Shown: positions 8,459 through 18,257, numbered from the stretch's first letter. The stretch: 64,000 nucleotides of DNA from Flavobacterium sp. PMTSA4 (GCF_032098525.1 NZ_CP134890.1:2790001-2854000), one strand, 5' to 3'. Translations and numbers: made by a program. The notes: generated from the sequence alone by a model not told the origin.

Positions 8459-11400
8459 TTAGAATTTTATATTAATATTAAATCCATAAGTTCTAGCTGA
8501 TGGCAATTGACCAAATTCTTGACCTTGCTCACCATTTTGATTACTAAATCCTGTTTCTGGATCAATATGAGGTACTTTTTTGTAAAGAAGTGCTAAATTT
8601 CTACCGACAACTGAAACTTTAAAATCTTGAATAAATGTACCGTTTAACCATTTTTTAGGCAAAGAATAACCAAAAACTATTTGTCTTAGCTTTACATAAC
8701 TAGCATCGAAAATACCACTTTCAGTAAAATTAGAGTAATTGTAAGTGTATTGATTAAACGTTTTAGCATCAATAACTACATTATTTGGAGAACCATCAGC
8801 TAATACACCGTTGCCAACTAAACCAGTTTCTCTACCAATTAATGACTCTTCTAAAGTACCTGCATATCTACCCCACATATATGACATTGAGAAGATATCT
8901 CCACCAATTTTTGCATCGATTAAAGTACTTAAATCAAAGTTTTTATATTTGAAAGTAAAGTTTGCACCACCAGTCCAATCTGGAGTAATGTTACCAAGAA
9001 CAACTAATTCAGAGTTGTTTACTTTAGGTAAACCATTTTCATATACAATTTGCCCTTGATCATTTCTTGTGTAAGGGAAGCCAACGATAGAACCATAAGC
9101 TTCACCTGGTCTTGCTTGTAATTCCATGCCCCATTGACCTCCAAGAGTATAAGAATCAGCTCCACTTAAACTTACAACTTCGTTTTTGTTTTTAGCAAAA
9201 TTTAAATCAACATCAAAAGAAAAGTCCCCTTTCTTTAAAACTGTTGCTCCTAACTGTAATTCAATACCTTTATTAGTCATTTCTCCAGCATTTTCCCATG
9301 AAGAAGTGAAGAATGAAGAAGCTTCAACTTGAATAGGTAAAATCAAATCGGTATTCTTTTGTGAATAATATGTTGCTGAAAAGCGTAATCTATTTTTGAA
9401 AGCATTTAAATCTACTCCAAATTCATATCCAGTAGTTGTTTCTGGAACTAAATCTGGATTCCATTGAGTATTAGGTAAATTAGATACTGTACCAAAATTA
9501 TTGTTAGATAAATCAAAAGTTCTGTTTAAGCTGTATGGTCCTAATGGTCCAGTTCCTCCAACTTTTGACCAACCTGCTCTTAATTTTAGATAATTAACAT
9601 TACTTTGATTGAACCCTAACATATCAGAAAGTACAAGTGATCCAGAAATTGCAGGATAGAAAAATGAATTGTTTTTTGTTGATAATAAACTAGTCCAATC
9701 ATTTCTACCCGAAAAATCTAGGAATGCGAAATTTTTATAAGATAATTGGCCAAATCCAAGAACTGAATTAAGTCTTTCTTCATAATAATTACTATCAATG
9801 TTTGGTGTAGTTCCTGATTTTACATTTGCTAGAGTATAAAGATTTGGTAATTCTAATCCTCCTGTTAATTCACCTATTTGATTGGTTCTAATTCTTTTTA
9901 AAGAGTTCATACCAGCATTTAACGTCAACGATAAATCAGTAGTTAAATTTTTCGTGTACGTTAAAATGGTTTCAGCATTTATTTCAGTATATCTTCTGTT
10001 TACTTCTCCATAATATCCATCAGCAAACTCATTTGTGCCTATAGCATTTCTTGAGGTTTCTCTTTGGGTATAATGATCCATCATTAATTTACCATTAACC
10101 GAAAGATTATCAGTAAATTTAAAATTTAAGAATGCGCTTCCAGTTATTCTGTCTTGATCAAATGTGTTAATATTTGTTTCTAAGACCCAATAAGGATTGT
10201 TTTGGAATACTGTATTCCAGTTTAATGGTGTTCCTTCTGCAGCAGTTCCAACAGGAGCAAGTGGTAAATTTCTCCAATCTTTTAAATCTGTAAATTGTAC
10301 ATTTCTTGCTGACCAAATAAACTGTTGAACCACATTGCCCGCAGAATAACCAACAACGGGTAAATTATCACTTTTGTTGTTAAAATAAGTTACATTAGCT
10401 CCAGCAGTAAGTTTTTTTCCAAGCTTCATGCTGCCATTGAATCCAACATTAAATTTTTTAAATTCTGTGAATGGAATCATACCTTTTTCGTCTGAATTTC
10501 CAACCGATAATCTCATGCTAGCATTTTCATTTCCATTTACAATAGATATGCTGTTTGTTTGAGTTACACCAGTATTATAAAAATCTTTAACGTTATCAGG
10601 ATGAGAAACCCAAGGAGTTGGTGCTCCACCATATTTGAAAGAATCCCATTGAACAAACTCTAAACCTCTGTCCAATGCTGGACCCCAACTTTCATCAACA
10701 CCATCGTTGTATCCGCCACCAGACCCATCAACGAATTCAAAATAATCAGATGTAGCACCTTGCCCATAAGAGTTTTGGTAGTTTGGTAATCTTAAGGGGT
10801 TAGAGAAAGTTGTATTTGTGTTAAAAGAAACTTCAAACTTATCTTTTTTGTTTCCTGATTTAGTTGTGATTAACACAACTCCCTTGCTAGCTCTAATTCC
10901 ATAAAGAGCTGCTGCTGTAGGACCTTTTAGAACAGATATTGATTCAATGTCGTCAGGGTTAATACTTGCAGCTCCATTTGGTAAGTCTCTACCTCCTCCT
11001 GAACCGGCGTTTCCATAGTTGGTGTTGTCAAATGGAACTCCATCAATTACAAATAATGCTTCGTTGTTTCCAGTAATTGTTGATGCGCCTCTCAAAACAA
11101 TTCTTGAAGACGAACCTACAGCACCAGATGAATTTGTAACTTGAACTCCGGCAATTTTACCAGATAGAGCATTTACTAAATTTTGCTCTCTAGCTTCAGT
11201 CATAGCTTCACCCTTAATTGACTGGGCTGCATATGTGACTGCTTTTTCGGATTTTTTAACACCTAATGCGGTAACGACAACTCCTTCAAGTTCAACAGCA
11301 TTATCCGCAAGTTTAACATTAACTGTGGATGTTGAAGCTACAACTTCTTGAGTTTTCATTCCAACGAATGTAAAAATAAGTGTTTGACTTGATGAAGCCT

Positions 11401-11590
11401 TGATGGAATATTTACCATCGAAATCTGTTTGTGTTCCTAAAGAAGTGCCCTTTACAAGCACGTTAACACCAGGAATTGGTAAACCGCTATTGTCAGTAAC
11501 AACACCGCTAACAATTCTTTCTTGTGCAAAAGAAATTTGCACTAACAACGCTAGAAACAGCGTTAAAAATCCATTTAACTTTGTTTTCAT
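8459..11590 (-). CDS. SusC/RagA family TonB-linked outer-membrane transporter
   Basis: A 1043-residue TonB-dependent receptor. After the signal peptide comes a carboxypeptidase-regulatory-like domain (about 23-105; RIVSGVVTDNSGLPIPGVNV), then the plug with the SusC-type sequence GVVVTALGVKK and ALSGKIAGVQVTNSSGAVG, then a large beta barrel ending in a terminal Phe (INIKF). It imports substrate delivered by SusD using TonB energy. It is the first gene of a four-gene operon on the minus strand. There is no adjacent glycoside hydrolase, peptidase, sigma factor or sensor, so the locus is not a typical polysaccharide utilization locus. Confidence 0.95.
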   Translation of the reverse strand: MKTKLNGFLTLFLALLVQISFAQERIVSGVVTDNSGLPIPGVNVLVKGTSLGTQTDFDGKYSIKASSSQTLIFTFVGMKTQEVVASTSTVNVKLADNAVELEGVVVTALGVKKSEKAVTYAAQSIKGEAMTEAREQNLVNALSGKIAGVQVTNSSGAVGSSSRIVLRGASTITGNNEALFVIDGVPFDNTNYGNAGSGGGRDLPNGAASINPDDIESISVLKGPTAAALYGIRASKGVVLITTKSGNKKDKFEVSFNTNTTFSNPLRLPNYQNSYGQGATSDYFEFVDGSGGGYNDGVDESWGPALDRGLEFVQWDSFKYGGAPTPWVSHPDNVKDFYNTGVTQTNSISIVNGNENASMRLSVGNSDEKGMIPFTEFKKFNVGFNGSMKLGKKLTAGANVTYFNNKSDNLPVVGYSAGNVVQQFIWSARNVQFTDLKDWRNLPLAPVGTAAEGTPLNWNTVFQNNPYWVLETNINTFDQDRITGSAFLNFKFTDNLSVNGKLMMDHYTQRETSRNAIGTNEFADGYYGEVNRRYTEINAETILTYTKNLTTDLSLTLNAGMNSLKRIRTNQIGELTGGLELPNLYTLANVKSGTTPNIDSNYYEERLNSVLGFGQLSYKNFAFLDFSGRNDWTSLLSTKNNSFFYPAISGSLVLSDMLGFNQSNVNYLKLRAGWSKVGGTGPLGPYSLNRTFDLSNNNFGTVSNLPNTQWNPDLVPETTTGYEFGVDLNAFKNRLRFSATYYSQKNTDLILPIQVEASSFFTSSWENAGEMTNKGIELQLGATVLKKGDFSFDVDLNFAKNKNEVVSLSGADSYTLGGQWGMELQARPGEAYGSIVGFPYTRNDQGQIVYENGLPKVNNSELVVLGNITPDWTGGANFTFKYKNFDLSTLIDAKIGGDIFSMSYMWGRYAGTLEESLIGRETGLVGNGVLADGSPNNVVIDAKTFNQYTYNYSNFTESGIFDASYVKLRQIVFGYSLPKKWLNGTFIQDFKVSVVGRNLALLYKKVPHIDPETGFSNQNGEQGQEFGQLPSARTYGFNINIKF

Positions 11591-11687
11591 TATTTAATTT
11601 GGTTAAAATTAGTTTCTCAAAAGTCTTAAAAAAAACTTAAAAAACCTAATAAGATAAGTTAAAAAACATTCTTTTGTTTTCAACTGA

Positions 11688-13349
11688 CTAAAAATTAGCT
11701 TTTAAAGAAAGATGAACTATGGAATTTGAAAGTTTAATGTTTTGATCTTTTGTGCTTCCGTTGGCGTAAATAATATTTAGAAGCCCATTCTTTGTATTAA
11801 CGCCAAGTCCAAAACCAAAACCATATATATTGTTTTTTGTTTTTGTGGTTTTGTCCTCAAAATATCCGTAGTCAAGAATACTGTGCACGTAAAGATTTGA
11901 AGAAAGTCTATATCTATATTCAGTTTGTAATGAGGATAATAAATTTGCTTGTAGGCTATTTTCATTAAACCCTCTGATAGAGTTGATTCCACCAAATCGT
12001 TGAAGTTCATTGATGATATATTCATCACTTTGAAGATAAAAGGTTTCAAGTCTAAGATTTACGCTGTTTCTTTCATTTATATTAATGTTATGTTTCGTGT
12101 TTAAGGATGAAATAAATTGTTTGTTTTTTTGAATTTTTGAATCTCTTTGACCAGTTCCTAATTTTATGTTTAATGTAGTTTTTTCTTGAAATAAAGCATC
12201 CATTCTGTCCAGATGAACATATTCAAAAGTTGATGTGTAGAATTTGTTTTCATAATCACTTATTGATATCGAATTTGTGTTTTGTATATCGCTTGACTCA
12301 ACTGTATCATAACCAAAATATAGTCGAGTGTTATAATTAAAAAAATATCCTAAGTTTAGAGATGTTCTTGTGTTTTGAAAAGTACTATCTTGTTTAAAAA
12401 TTTGCAATTCTGTTTTTAAACCAATTGGAGTGCTAAATAAATAGGGTAATTCAAAACAAACATTGAAAGTTCTTTGCTCTTGACCATCACTTTTCCAAAA
12501 TAATGAAAAATGTTCGCCAGAATTTAAAATGTTGTTCAGCTTTAAGTCTAGATAACCATTAAAAACAACCTTTTCTTGCTCATCATTACTAAAACCAATT
12601 ATACCGTCAAACGTATTGGATTTTGATTTTTCCAAATATACATAAGCAACAGTTGAATCTTTTTTAAATAGTACTTCGGGATATTTAGTTTGATTGATAA
12701 ATCTAAATTTATTGATATTTGAATAAAGATTTTCTAAATTTTGTTGGTTGAACGTTTTGTTTTTGAATAGACGAATTAAATTTTTCTTATGGTTTTTTGG
12801 GAATTTGTCATAACCGTTGATGATAATATTGTCTAAATATCTTTTTTTATCAATATCTAATGATAAATTGGCATACATTATTTTATCAGATTTTTTTAAT
12901 GACTTTAATTTTACTTTAGCCATTGGAAATCCAGCTAATTCAAGTTTTTTCGAAACATTTTTTAAATAATTTTCACTTTCTTCAAAAGTAATTTTAATTG
13001 TATCAACTTTAATTTCATTAACTAAATCAAAAAAAGTATAATTTTCTACCTTTATATATAGGTAAGTTATTTTTTTATTTAAAAAGCATTTGAAAACTAA
13101 CGATGAATCATTTACTTTTTTATTTTCGATATTCTGGAAATCAACATATCCTAGTTTTATTAGTTTTTTAGAAAATAAATTGTATTCGTCTGTCAACGAC
13201 TTAATGTTTGTGTGTTTTGTTGAATATCCAATTGAATCAATTGTTGTTGTTTCGGCTTTGCTTTTTCCTTCAATTTTCAAATAATAGTTTTGTCCAAAAC
13301 TCAAATTGAATTGGATAAAGTATAATAATATGAATAAGAGTTTTTTCAA
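11688..13349 (-). CDS. Omp85-superfamily (BamA/TamA-like) outer-membrane protein
   Basis: A 553-residue protein with a signal peptide (ending LSFGQ). The N-terminal half has POTRA-like alternation of helices and strands (FSKKLIKLGYVDF and VSKKLELAGFPMAKVKLKSL). The C-terminal half is a 16-strand-type barrel containing the Omp85 motif GINSIRGFNENS and ending in Phe. The family inserts or translocates proteins or lipids at the outer membrane. At 553 residues it is shorter than BamA and lacks the full five POTRA set, so it is probably an accessory TamA-like paralogue. No recognised partner is adjacent. Confidence 0.78.
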   Translation of the reverse strand: MKKLLFILLYFIQFNLSFGQNYYLKIEGKSKAETTTIDSIGYSTKHTNIKSLTDEYNLFSKKLIKLGYVDFQNIENKKVNDSSLVFKCFLNKKITYLYIKVENYTFFDLVNEIKVDTIKITFEESENYLKNVSKKLELAGFPMAKVKLKSLKKSDKIMYANLSLDIDKKRYLDNIIINGYDKFPKNHKKNLIRLFKNKTFNQQNLENLYSNINKFRFINQTKYPEVLFKKDSTVAYVYLEKSKSNTFDGIIGFSNDEQEKVVFNGYLDLKLNNILNSGEHFSLFWKSDGQEQRTFNVCFELPYLFSTPIGLKTELQIFKQDSTFQNTRTSLNLGYFFNYNTRLYFGYDTVESSDIQNTNSISISDYENKFYTSTFEYVHLDRMDALFQEKTTLNIKLGTGQRDSKIQKNKQFISSLNTKHNININERNSVNLRLETFYLQSDEYIINELQRFGGINSIRGFNENSLQANLLSSLQTEYRYRLSSNLYVHSILDYGYFEDKTTKTKNNIYGFGFGLGVNTKNGLLNIIYANGSTKDQNIKLSNSIVHLSLKANF

Positions 13350-13442
13350 TTATATATAGGTTGAAAATTAAACGTAAAGAAACAAACTTTAGTATAAAAT
13401 AGCTGAGTAAAAATAATCTATTTGAAAATTAATTAATTAACA

Positions 13443-13473
13443 TTTGTTTTGATTAAAATAATTATTACATTTG
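13443..13473 (+). promoter_or_regulatory. Promoter of the ribosomal protein cluster
   Basis: TTTG at 13443-13446, a 19-base spacer, and a perfect TAnnTTTG (TAcaTTTG) at 13466-13473 match the Bacteroidetes consensus. Transcription should start near 13477-13480, giving a leader of about 46-50 bases before rpsL. A short CCCT/AGGG inverted pair in the leader could form a small hairpin. Confidence 0.82.
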
Positions 13474-13525
13474 CAACCCCTAAAAAAGAGGGATTTAACA
13501 AATAAATAAATATTAGTATTTAATT

Positions 13526-13909
13526 ATGCCAACAATTCAACAATTAGTAAGAACAGGAAGAACTCAGATCACTAAGAAGAGTAAATCGGTTGCTTTAGAT
13601 TCTTGTCCTCAAAGAAGAGGTGTTTGTACGCGTGTTTACACTACTACTCCAAAAAAACCAAACTCTGCAATGCGTAAAGTTGCGCGTGTACGTTTGACTA
13701 ATGGAAATGAAGTAAATGCATACATCCCAGGAGAAGGACATAATTTACAAGAGCACTCGATAGTATTAGTGAGAGGCGGAAGAGTAAAAGATTTACCAGG
13801 AGTTAGATACCACATTGTTCGTGGTGCGCTTGATACATCAGGTGTAGCTGGAAGAACACAAAGAAGATCTAAGTATGGTGCAAAACGTCCAAAAGACGCT
13901 AAGAAGTAA
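13526..13909 (+). CDS. rpsL: 30S ribosomal protein S12
   Basis: S12, 127 residues, sits at the decoding centre of the 30S subunit. The conserved TTPKKPNSAMRK and RVKDLPGVRYH loops are present. The two lysines whose substitution gives streptomycin resistance (Lys43 and Lys88 counting the Met) are unchanged, so the protein itself predicts a streptomycin-sensitive ribosome. It is the first gene of the cluster, directly behind the consensus promoter. Confidence 0.98.
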   Translation: MPTIQQLVRTGRTQITKKSKSVALDSCPQRRGVCTRVYTTTPKKPNSAMRKVARVRLTNGNEVNAYIPGEGHNLQEHSIVLVRGGRVKDLPGVRYHIVRGALDTSGVAGRTQRRSKYGAKRPKDAKK

Positions 13910-13933
13910 TTTTTAAACTTTTAAAGAAAAGAC

Positions 13934-14410
13934 ATGAGAAAAAGAGCAGCGAAAAAAAGACCTCTTTTACCAGATCCAAGGTTTAATGACCAATTGGTAA
14001 CACGTTTTGTAAATAACTTAATGTGGGATGGTAAAAAATCTACAGCGTTCAAAGTGTTTTATGACGCAATTGACATCGTAGAGGCAAAAAAGAATAATGA
14101 TGAAAAAACATCATTAGAAATTTGGAAAGATGCATTATCTAACGTTATGCCTCACGTAGAAGTACGTAGTCGTAGAGTTGGTGGAGCTACATTTCAAATT
14201 CCAATGCAAATTCGTCCAGATAGAAAAGTTTCTATGGCTATGAAATGGATGATTTTATATGCAAGAAAAAGAAATGAAAAATCAATGGCAGGAAAACTTG
14301 CTTCAGAAATTTTAGCAGCAGCTAAAGAAGAAGGTGCAGCAGTTAAAAAGAGAATGGATACTCACAAAATGGCAGAAGCTAATAAAGCATTCTCGCATTT
14401 TAGATTTTAA
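13934..14410 (+). CDS. rpsG: 30S ribosomal protein S7
   Basis: S7, 158 residues, is a primary binder of the 3' major domain of 16S rRNA and nucleates assembly of the 30S head. MRKRAAKKRPLLPDPRFND and GGATFQIPMQIRPDR match the family. It lies 24 bases after rpsL and 10 bases before fusA, the classical str-operon order. Confidence 0.98.
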   Translation: MRKRAAKKRPLLPDPRFNDQLVTRFVNNLMWDGKKSTAFKVFYDAIDIVEAKKNNDEKTSLEIWKDALSNVMPHVEVRSRRVGGATFQIPMQIRPDRKVSMAMKWMILYARKRNEKSMAGKLASEILAAAKEEGAAVKKRMDTHKMAEANKAFSHFRF

Positions 14411-14420
14411 TTTTTAAGAA

Positions 14421-16577
14421 ATGGCTAGAGATTTAAAATTCACAAGAAATATTGGTATTGCAGCGCATATTGATGCTGGAAAAACTACTACAACTGAACG
14501 TATTTTGTTCTACACAGGTAAATCACACAAGATTGGTGAAGTACATGATGGAGCAGCAACTATGGACTGGATGGCACAAGAGCAAGAAAGAGGTATTACA
14601 ATTACTTCTGCGGCTACAACTTGTGAGTGGAATTTTCCAACTGAGCAAGGTAAAGTATTGCCTGATTCGCAATCATATCACTTTAATATTATTGATACTC
14701 CTGGACACGTTGACTTTACTGTAGAGGTAAATCGTTCTTTACGTGTACTAGATGGATTAGTTTTCTTATTTAGTGCTGTTGATGGTGTTGAGCCTCAATC
14801 AGAAACTAACTGGAGATTAGCTGACCAGTATAGAGTTCCGAGAATGGGATTCGTAAATAAAATGGACCGTCAAGGTTCAAACTTCTTGAATGTTTGTCAA
14901 CAAGTTAAAGACATGTTGAAATCAAATGCAGTAGCAATTACTTTACCTATTGGTGAAGAAAATGATTTTAAAGGTGTTGTTGACTTAGTTAAAAACCAAG
15001 CTATTGTTTGGCATGATGCTACTCAAGGAGCAACTTTTGATATTGTTGATATTCCAGCGGATATGGTTGATGATGTGAAACATTATAGATCAATCCTTAT
15101 TGAGGAAATCGCAACTTATGATGAGACACTTCTTGATAAATACATGGAAGATGAAAACTCAATTACAGAAGAAGAAATCAATAAAGCGTTAAGAGCTGCA
15201 ACTATTGATATGGCTATCATTCCTATGATTGCTGGATCTTCTTTCAAAAATAAAGGAGTTCAATTCATGTTAGATGCGGTGTGTAAATATTTACCATCAC
15301 CATTAGATAAAGAAGGTATTGAAGGAATTCACCCTGATGATGCTGATTTATTAGAAGAAGATCAAAAGAAAATATTACGTCGTCCTGATGTAAAAGAGCC
15401 ATTCGCTGCTTTAGCATTTAAGATTGCAACTGATCCTTACGTAGGTCGTTTAGCTTTCTTCCGCGCTTATTCAGGTCGTTTAGATGCAGGTTCTTATATT
15501 TTGAACACTCGTTCTGGAAACAAAGAAAGAATTTCTCGTATTTACCAAATGCACGCTAACAAGCAAAATCCAATCGAGTATATCGAAGCGGGAGATATTG
15601 GAGCAGCAGTTGGATTTAAAGATATCAAGACTGGAGATACAATGTGTGATGAAAAACACCCAATTATCCTTGAGTCGATGAAATTCCCAGATCCAGTAAT
15701 TGGTATCGCTATTGAGCCTAAAACTAAAGCAGATGTTGATAAAATGGGTATGGCTTTAGCAAAATTAGCTGAAGAAGATCCAACCTTTACAGTAAGAACT
15801 GATGAAGCTTCAGGACAAACGATTATTTCAGGAATGGGTGAGTTACACTTGGATATTCTTGTTGATCGTATGAAAAGAGAATTCAAAGTTGAAGTGAATC
15901 AAGGTGAGCCGCAAGTTGAATACAAAGAAGCTTTCACTAAATCAGCACAACACAGAGAAGTTTATAAAAAACAATCTGGAGGTCGTGGTAAATTCGGAGA
16001 TATTGTTTTCCGTTTAGAGCCTGCAGACTTAGTTGATGGAAAAGCTCCAGTTGGATTACAGTTTGTTAATGAGGTAAAAGGTGGAAACGTTCCAAAAGAA
16101 TATATTCCTGCTGTTGAAAAAGGTTTCAAAGAAGCAATGAAAACAGGTCCTTTAGCTGGTTATACAGTTGATAGTTTAAAAGTAACTTTATTAGATGGTT
16201 CTTACCATCCAGTAGATTCTGATGCACTTTCTTTCGAGTTGGCTGCAAAAATGGGATACAAGGAAGTAGCTAAAGCTGCTGGAGCTGTTATTCTTGAGCC
16301 AATTATGAAAATAGAAGTTATTACTCCTGAAGAAAATATGGGAGATATCGTTGGAGATTTAAATAGAAGAAGAGGTCAAGTGAATGACATGGGTGATAGA
16401 GCAGGTGCTAAAACTATAAAAGCACACGTTCCATTATCAGAGATGTTTGGTTATGTAACAACATTGAGAACATTATCATCAGGTAGAGCAACTTCTACAA
16501 TGGAATTTTCACACTATGAACAAACTCCTTCAAATATTTCTGAAGAAGTAATCAAAAAAGCAAAAGGTAACGCTTAA
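14421..16577 (+). CDS. fusA: Translation elongation factor G
   Basis: EF-G, 718 residues, is the GTPase that drives ribosomal translocation and, with RRF, ribosome recycling. G1 is AHIDAGKTTTTER, the switch I region is RGITITSAATT, G3 is DTPGHVDFT and G4 is NKMDR. Domains II-V follow, with the domain IV region GGRGKFGD and YHPVDSD. As is usual in Bacteroidetes, it is followed by rpsJ with no tuf gene between. Length and domain order are normal. Confidence 0.98.
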   Translation: MARDLKFTRNIGIAAHIDAGKTTTTERILFYTGKSHKIGEVHDGAATMDWMAQEQERGITITSAATTCEWNFPTEQGKVLPDSQSYHFNIIDTPGHVDFTVEVNRSLRVLDGLVFLFSAVDGVEPQSETNWRLADQYRVPRMGFVNKMDRQGSNFLNVCQQVKDMLKSNAVAITLPIGEENDFKGVVDLVKNQAIVWHDATQGATFDIVDIPADMVDDVKHYRSILIEEIATYDETLLDKYMEDENSITEEEINKALRAATIDMAIIPMIAGSSFKNKGVQFMLDAVCKYLPSPLDKEGIEGIHPDDADLLEEDQKKILRRPDVKEPFAALAFKIATDPYVGRLAFFRAYSGRLDAGSYILNTRSGNKERISRIYQMHANKQNPIEYIEAGDIGAAVGFKDIKTGDTMCDEKHPIILESMKFPDPVIGIAIEPKTKADVDKMGMALAKLAEEDPTFTVRTDEASGQTIISGMGELHLDILVDRMKREFKVEVNQGEPQVEYKEAFTKSAQHREVYKKQSGGRGKFGDIVFRLEPADLVDGKAPVGLQFVNEVKGGNVPKEYIPAVEKGFKEAMKTGPLAGYTVDSLKVTLLDGSYHPVDSDALSFELAAKMGYKEVAKAAGAVILEPIMKIEVITPEENMGDIVGDLNRRRGQVNDMGDRAGAKTIKAHVPLSEMFGYVTTLRTLSSGRATSTMEFSHYEQTPSNISEEVIKKAKGNA

Positions 16578-16588
16578 TTTTTATCAAA

Positions 16589-16894
16589 ATGAGTCAAAAA
16601 ATTAGAATAAAATTAAAATCTTACGATCATATGTTGGTTGATAAATCGGCAGAGAAAATCGTAAAAACTGTGAAAAGCACAGGTGCTGTTGTAACAGGTC
16701 CAATTCCGTTACCTACACACAAAAAAATATTTACTGTTTTACGTTCTCCACACGTTAATAAAAAAGCGAGAGAACAGTTTGAAGTAAGTTCATATAAAAG
16801 ATTGTTAGACATTTATTCATCTTCATCAAAAACTATTGATGCTCTAATGAAATTAGAGTTACCAAGTGGTGTTGAAGTAGAAATCAAAGTTTAA
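16589..16894 (+). CDS. rpsJ: 30S ribosomal protein S10
   Basis: S10, 101 residues, is a 30S head protein that, as NusE, also takes part in antitermination with NusB. The sequence opens MSQKIRIKLKSYDH and has GPIPLPTHKKIFTVLRSPHVNKK, both typical of the family. It is separated from fusA by 11 bases but from rplC by 110 bases, the longest spacer in this part of the cluster. Confidence 0.98.
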   Translation: MSQKIRIKLKSYDHMLVDKSAEKIVKTVKSTGAVVTGPIPLPTHKKIFTVLRSPHVNKKAREQFEVSSYKRLLDIYSSSSKTIDALMKLELPSGVEVEIKV

Positions 16895-16917
16895 TTATAC
16901 TTTAAAAAAACTAAGTT

Positions 16918-16955
16918 TTAAGTATTAGAATAATGAAAATTAGGCTAATACTTAA
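16918..16955 (+). promoter_or_regulatory. Hairpin in the rpsJ-rplC spacer
   Basis: Two perfect 11-base arms (TTAAGTATTAG at 16918-16928 and CTAATACTTAA at 16945-16955) flank a 16-base loop. No strong T run follows, so it does not look like a plain terminator. Its place just before rplC-rplD suggests an RNA control or processing site, possibly bound by a ribosomal protein such as L4; that is inference. Confidence 0.5.
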
Positions 16956-17004
16956 TTCTTTATAATTAAAAACAAAAATTTTATTAATAATTAATTAGTT
17001 TATT

Positions 17005-17622
17005 ATGTCTGGGTTAATTGGAAGAAAAATCGGCATGACTAGCATTTTCGACGAAAACGGGAAAAATATTCCTTGTACAGTAATCGAAGCTGGACCTTGT
17101 GTCGTTACCCAAGTCAGAACCAATGAGGTTGACGGGTATGAAGCTCTTCAACTTGGTTTCGATGACAAAACAGAAAAACACGCAACTAAAGCTGATCAAG
17201 GTCACTTTAAAAAAGCGGGTACTTCTGCAAAGAAAAAAGTCGTTGAATTCAAGTATTTTGAAGAAAAGCACAACTTAGGTGATGTGTTAACAGTTGATTT
17301 ATTCAACGAAGGAGAATTTGTAGATGTACAAGGTGTATCTAAAGGTAAAGGTTTTCAAGGTGTTGTAAAACGTCACGGATTTGGTGGTGTTGGTCAAGCA
17401 ACTCATGGACAACATAACCGTTTAAGAGCACCAGGTTCAGTTGGAGCTTCTTCTTATCCTTCTAGAGTATTCAAAGGAATGCGTATGGCAGGAAGAATGG
17501 GTGGAGATAATGTAACAGTACAAAACCTTAGAGTTTTAAAAGTAGTTTCTGAAAAGAATTTACTTGTTGTAAAAGGAGCTATTCCTGGATGCAAAAACTC
17601 TTACGTAATCATTCAGAAGTAA
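17005..17622 (+). CDS. rplC: 50S ribosomal protein L3
   Basis: L3, 205 residues, reaches from the subunit surface to the peptidyl transferase centre and initiates 50S assembly. MSGLIGRKIGMTSIF and the loop KRHGFGGVGQATHG are family hallmarks. Its stop codon overlaps the rplD start by one base (TAATG), pointing to translational coupling. Confidence 0.98.
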   Translation: MSGLIGRKIGMTSIFDENGKNIPCTVIEAGPCVVTQVRTNEVDGYEALQLGFDDKTEKHATKADQGHFKKAGTSAKKKVVEFKYFEEKHNLGDVLTVDLFNEGEFVDVQGVSKGKGFQGVVKRHGFGGVGQATHGQHNRLRAPGSVGASSYPSRVFKGMRMAGRMGGDNVTVQNLRVLKVVSEKNLLVVKGAIPGCKNSYVIIQK

Positions 17623-18251
17623 TGGAAGTAAAAGTATTAGATATCAACGGAAAAGATACTGGAAGAAAAGTTCAACTTTCTGATTCAGTATTTGGTATTG
17701 AGCCTAACAATCATGCAGTATATCTTGATGTTAAGCAATATTTAGCCAATCAAAGACAAGGTACGCACAAAGCTAAAGAAAGAGCTGAAGTTGCAGGTAG
17801 TACTCGCAAAATTAAAAAGCAAAAAGGTACTGGTACTGCTCGTGCAGGTAGTGCTAAAAGTCCTGTTTTCAAAGGTGGTGGTACTATTTTTGGCCCAAGA
17901 CCAAGAAGTTATTCATTTAAGTTAAATAAAAACTTGAAAAGATTAGCTAGAAAATCTGCTTTAGCTTTAAAAGTAAAAGAATCAAATTTAGTAGTAGTTG
18001 AAGACTTCAATTTTGAAACTCCAAACACTAAACAATTCATTACAATATTGAAAGCTTTAGGGTTAGAAAACAAAAAATCTTTATTTGTGTTGGGTGAGTT
18101 AAATAAAAATGTATATTTGTCGTCACGCAATTTAAAAGCATCTAGCGTTTTAACTAATTCAGAATTAAGTACTTACGCTATTTTAAACGCAAATAATTTA
18201 GTGCTTCTAGAGAGTTCTTTAGAAGGAATTGAAGAAAATTTAAGTAAATAA
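17622..18251 (+). CDS. rplD: 50S ribosomal protein L4
   Basis: L4, 209 residues, lines part of the exit tunnel. The start is the ATG at 17622, giving MEVKVLDINGKDTG; the frame is open 11 codons further upstream inside rplC, but that extension does not match L4. The tunnel loop (KKQKGTGTARAGSAKSP, GGGTIFGP) is conserved. In enterobacteria L4 represses its own operon; whether it does so here is unknown. Confidence 0.97.
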   Translation: MEVKVLDINGKDTGRKVQLSDSVFGIEPNNHAVYLDVKQYLANQRQGTHKAKERAEVAGSTRKIKKQKGTGTARAGSAKSPVFKGGGTIFGPRPRSYSFKLNKNLKRLARKSALALKVKESNLVVVEDFNFETPNTKQFITILKALGLENKKSLFVLGELNKNVYLSSRNLKASSVLTNSELSTYAILNANNLVLLESSLEGIEENLSK

Positions 18252-18257
18252 CAGGTC

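Noticed and set aside
5236..11590. A classical polysaccharide utilization locus
   Set aside because: SusC and SusD are present, but there is no carbohydrate-active enzyme, sulfatase or regulator within several kilobases.
11777..12049. Second minus-strand frame inside the Omp85-like gene, as a sign of a frameshift
   Set aside because: The main frame is intact through the RGF motif to the terminal Phe, so the overlapping frame is only a by-product.
16578..16588. Missing tuf gene between fusA and rpsJ as a deletion
   Set aside because: This order without tuf is the usual one in Bacteroidetes, so it is not an anomaly.
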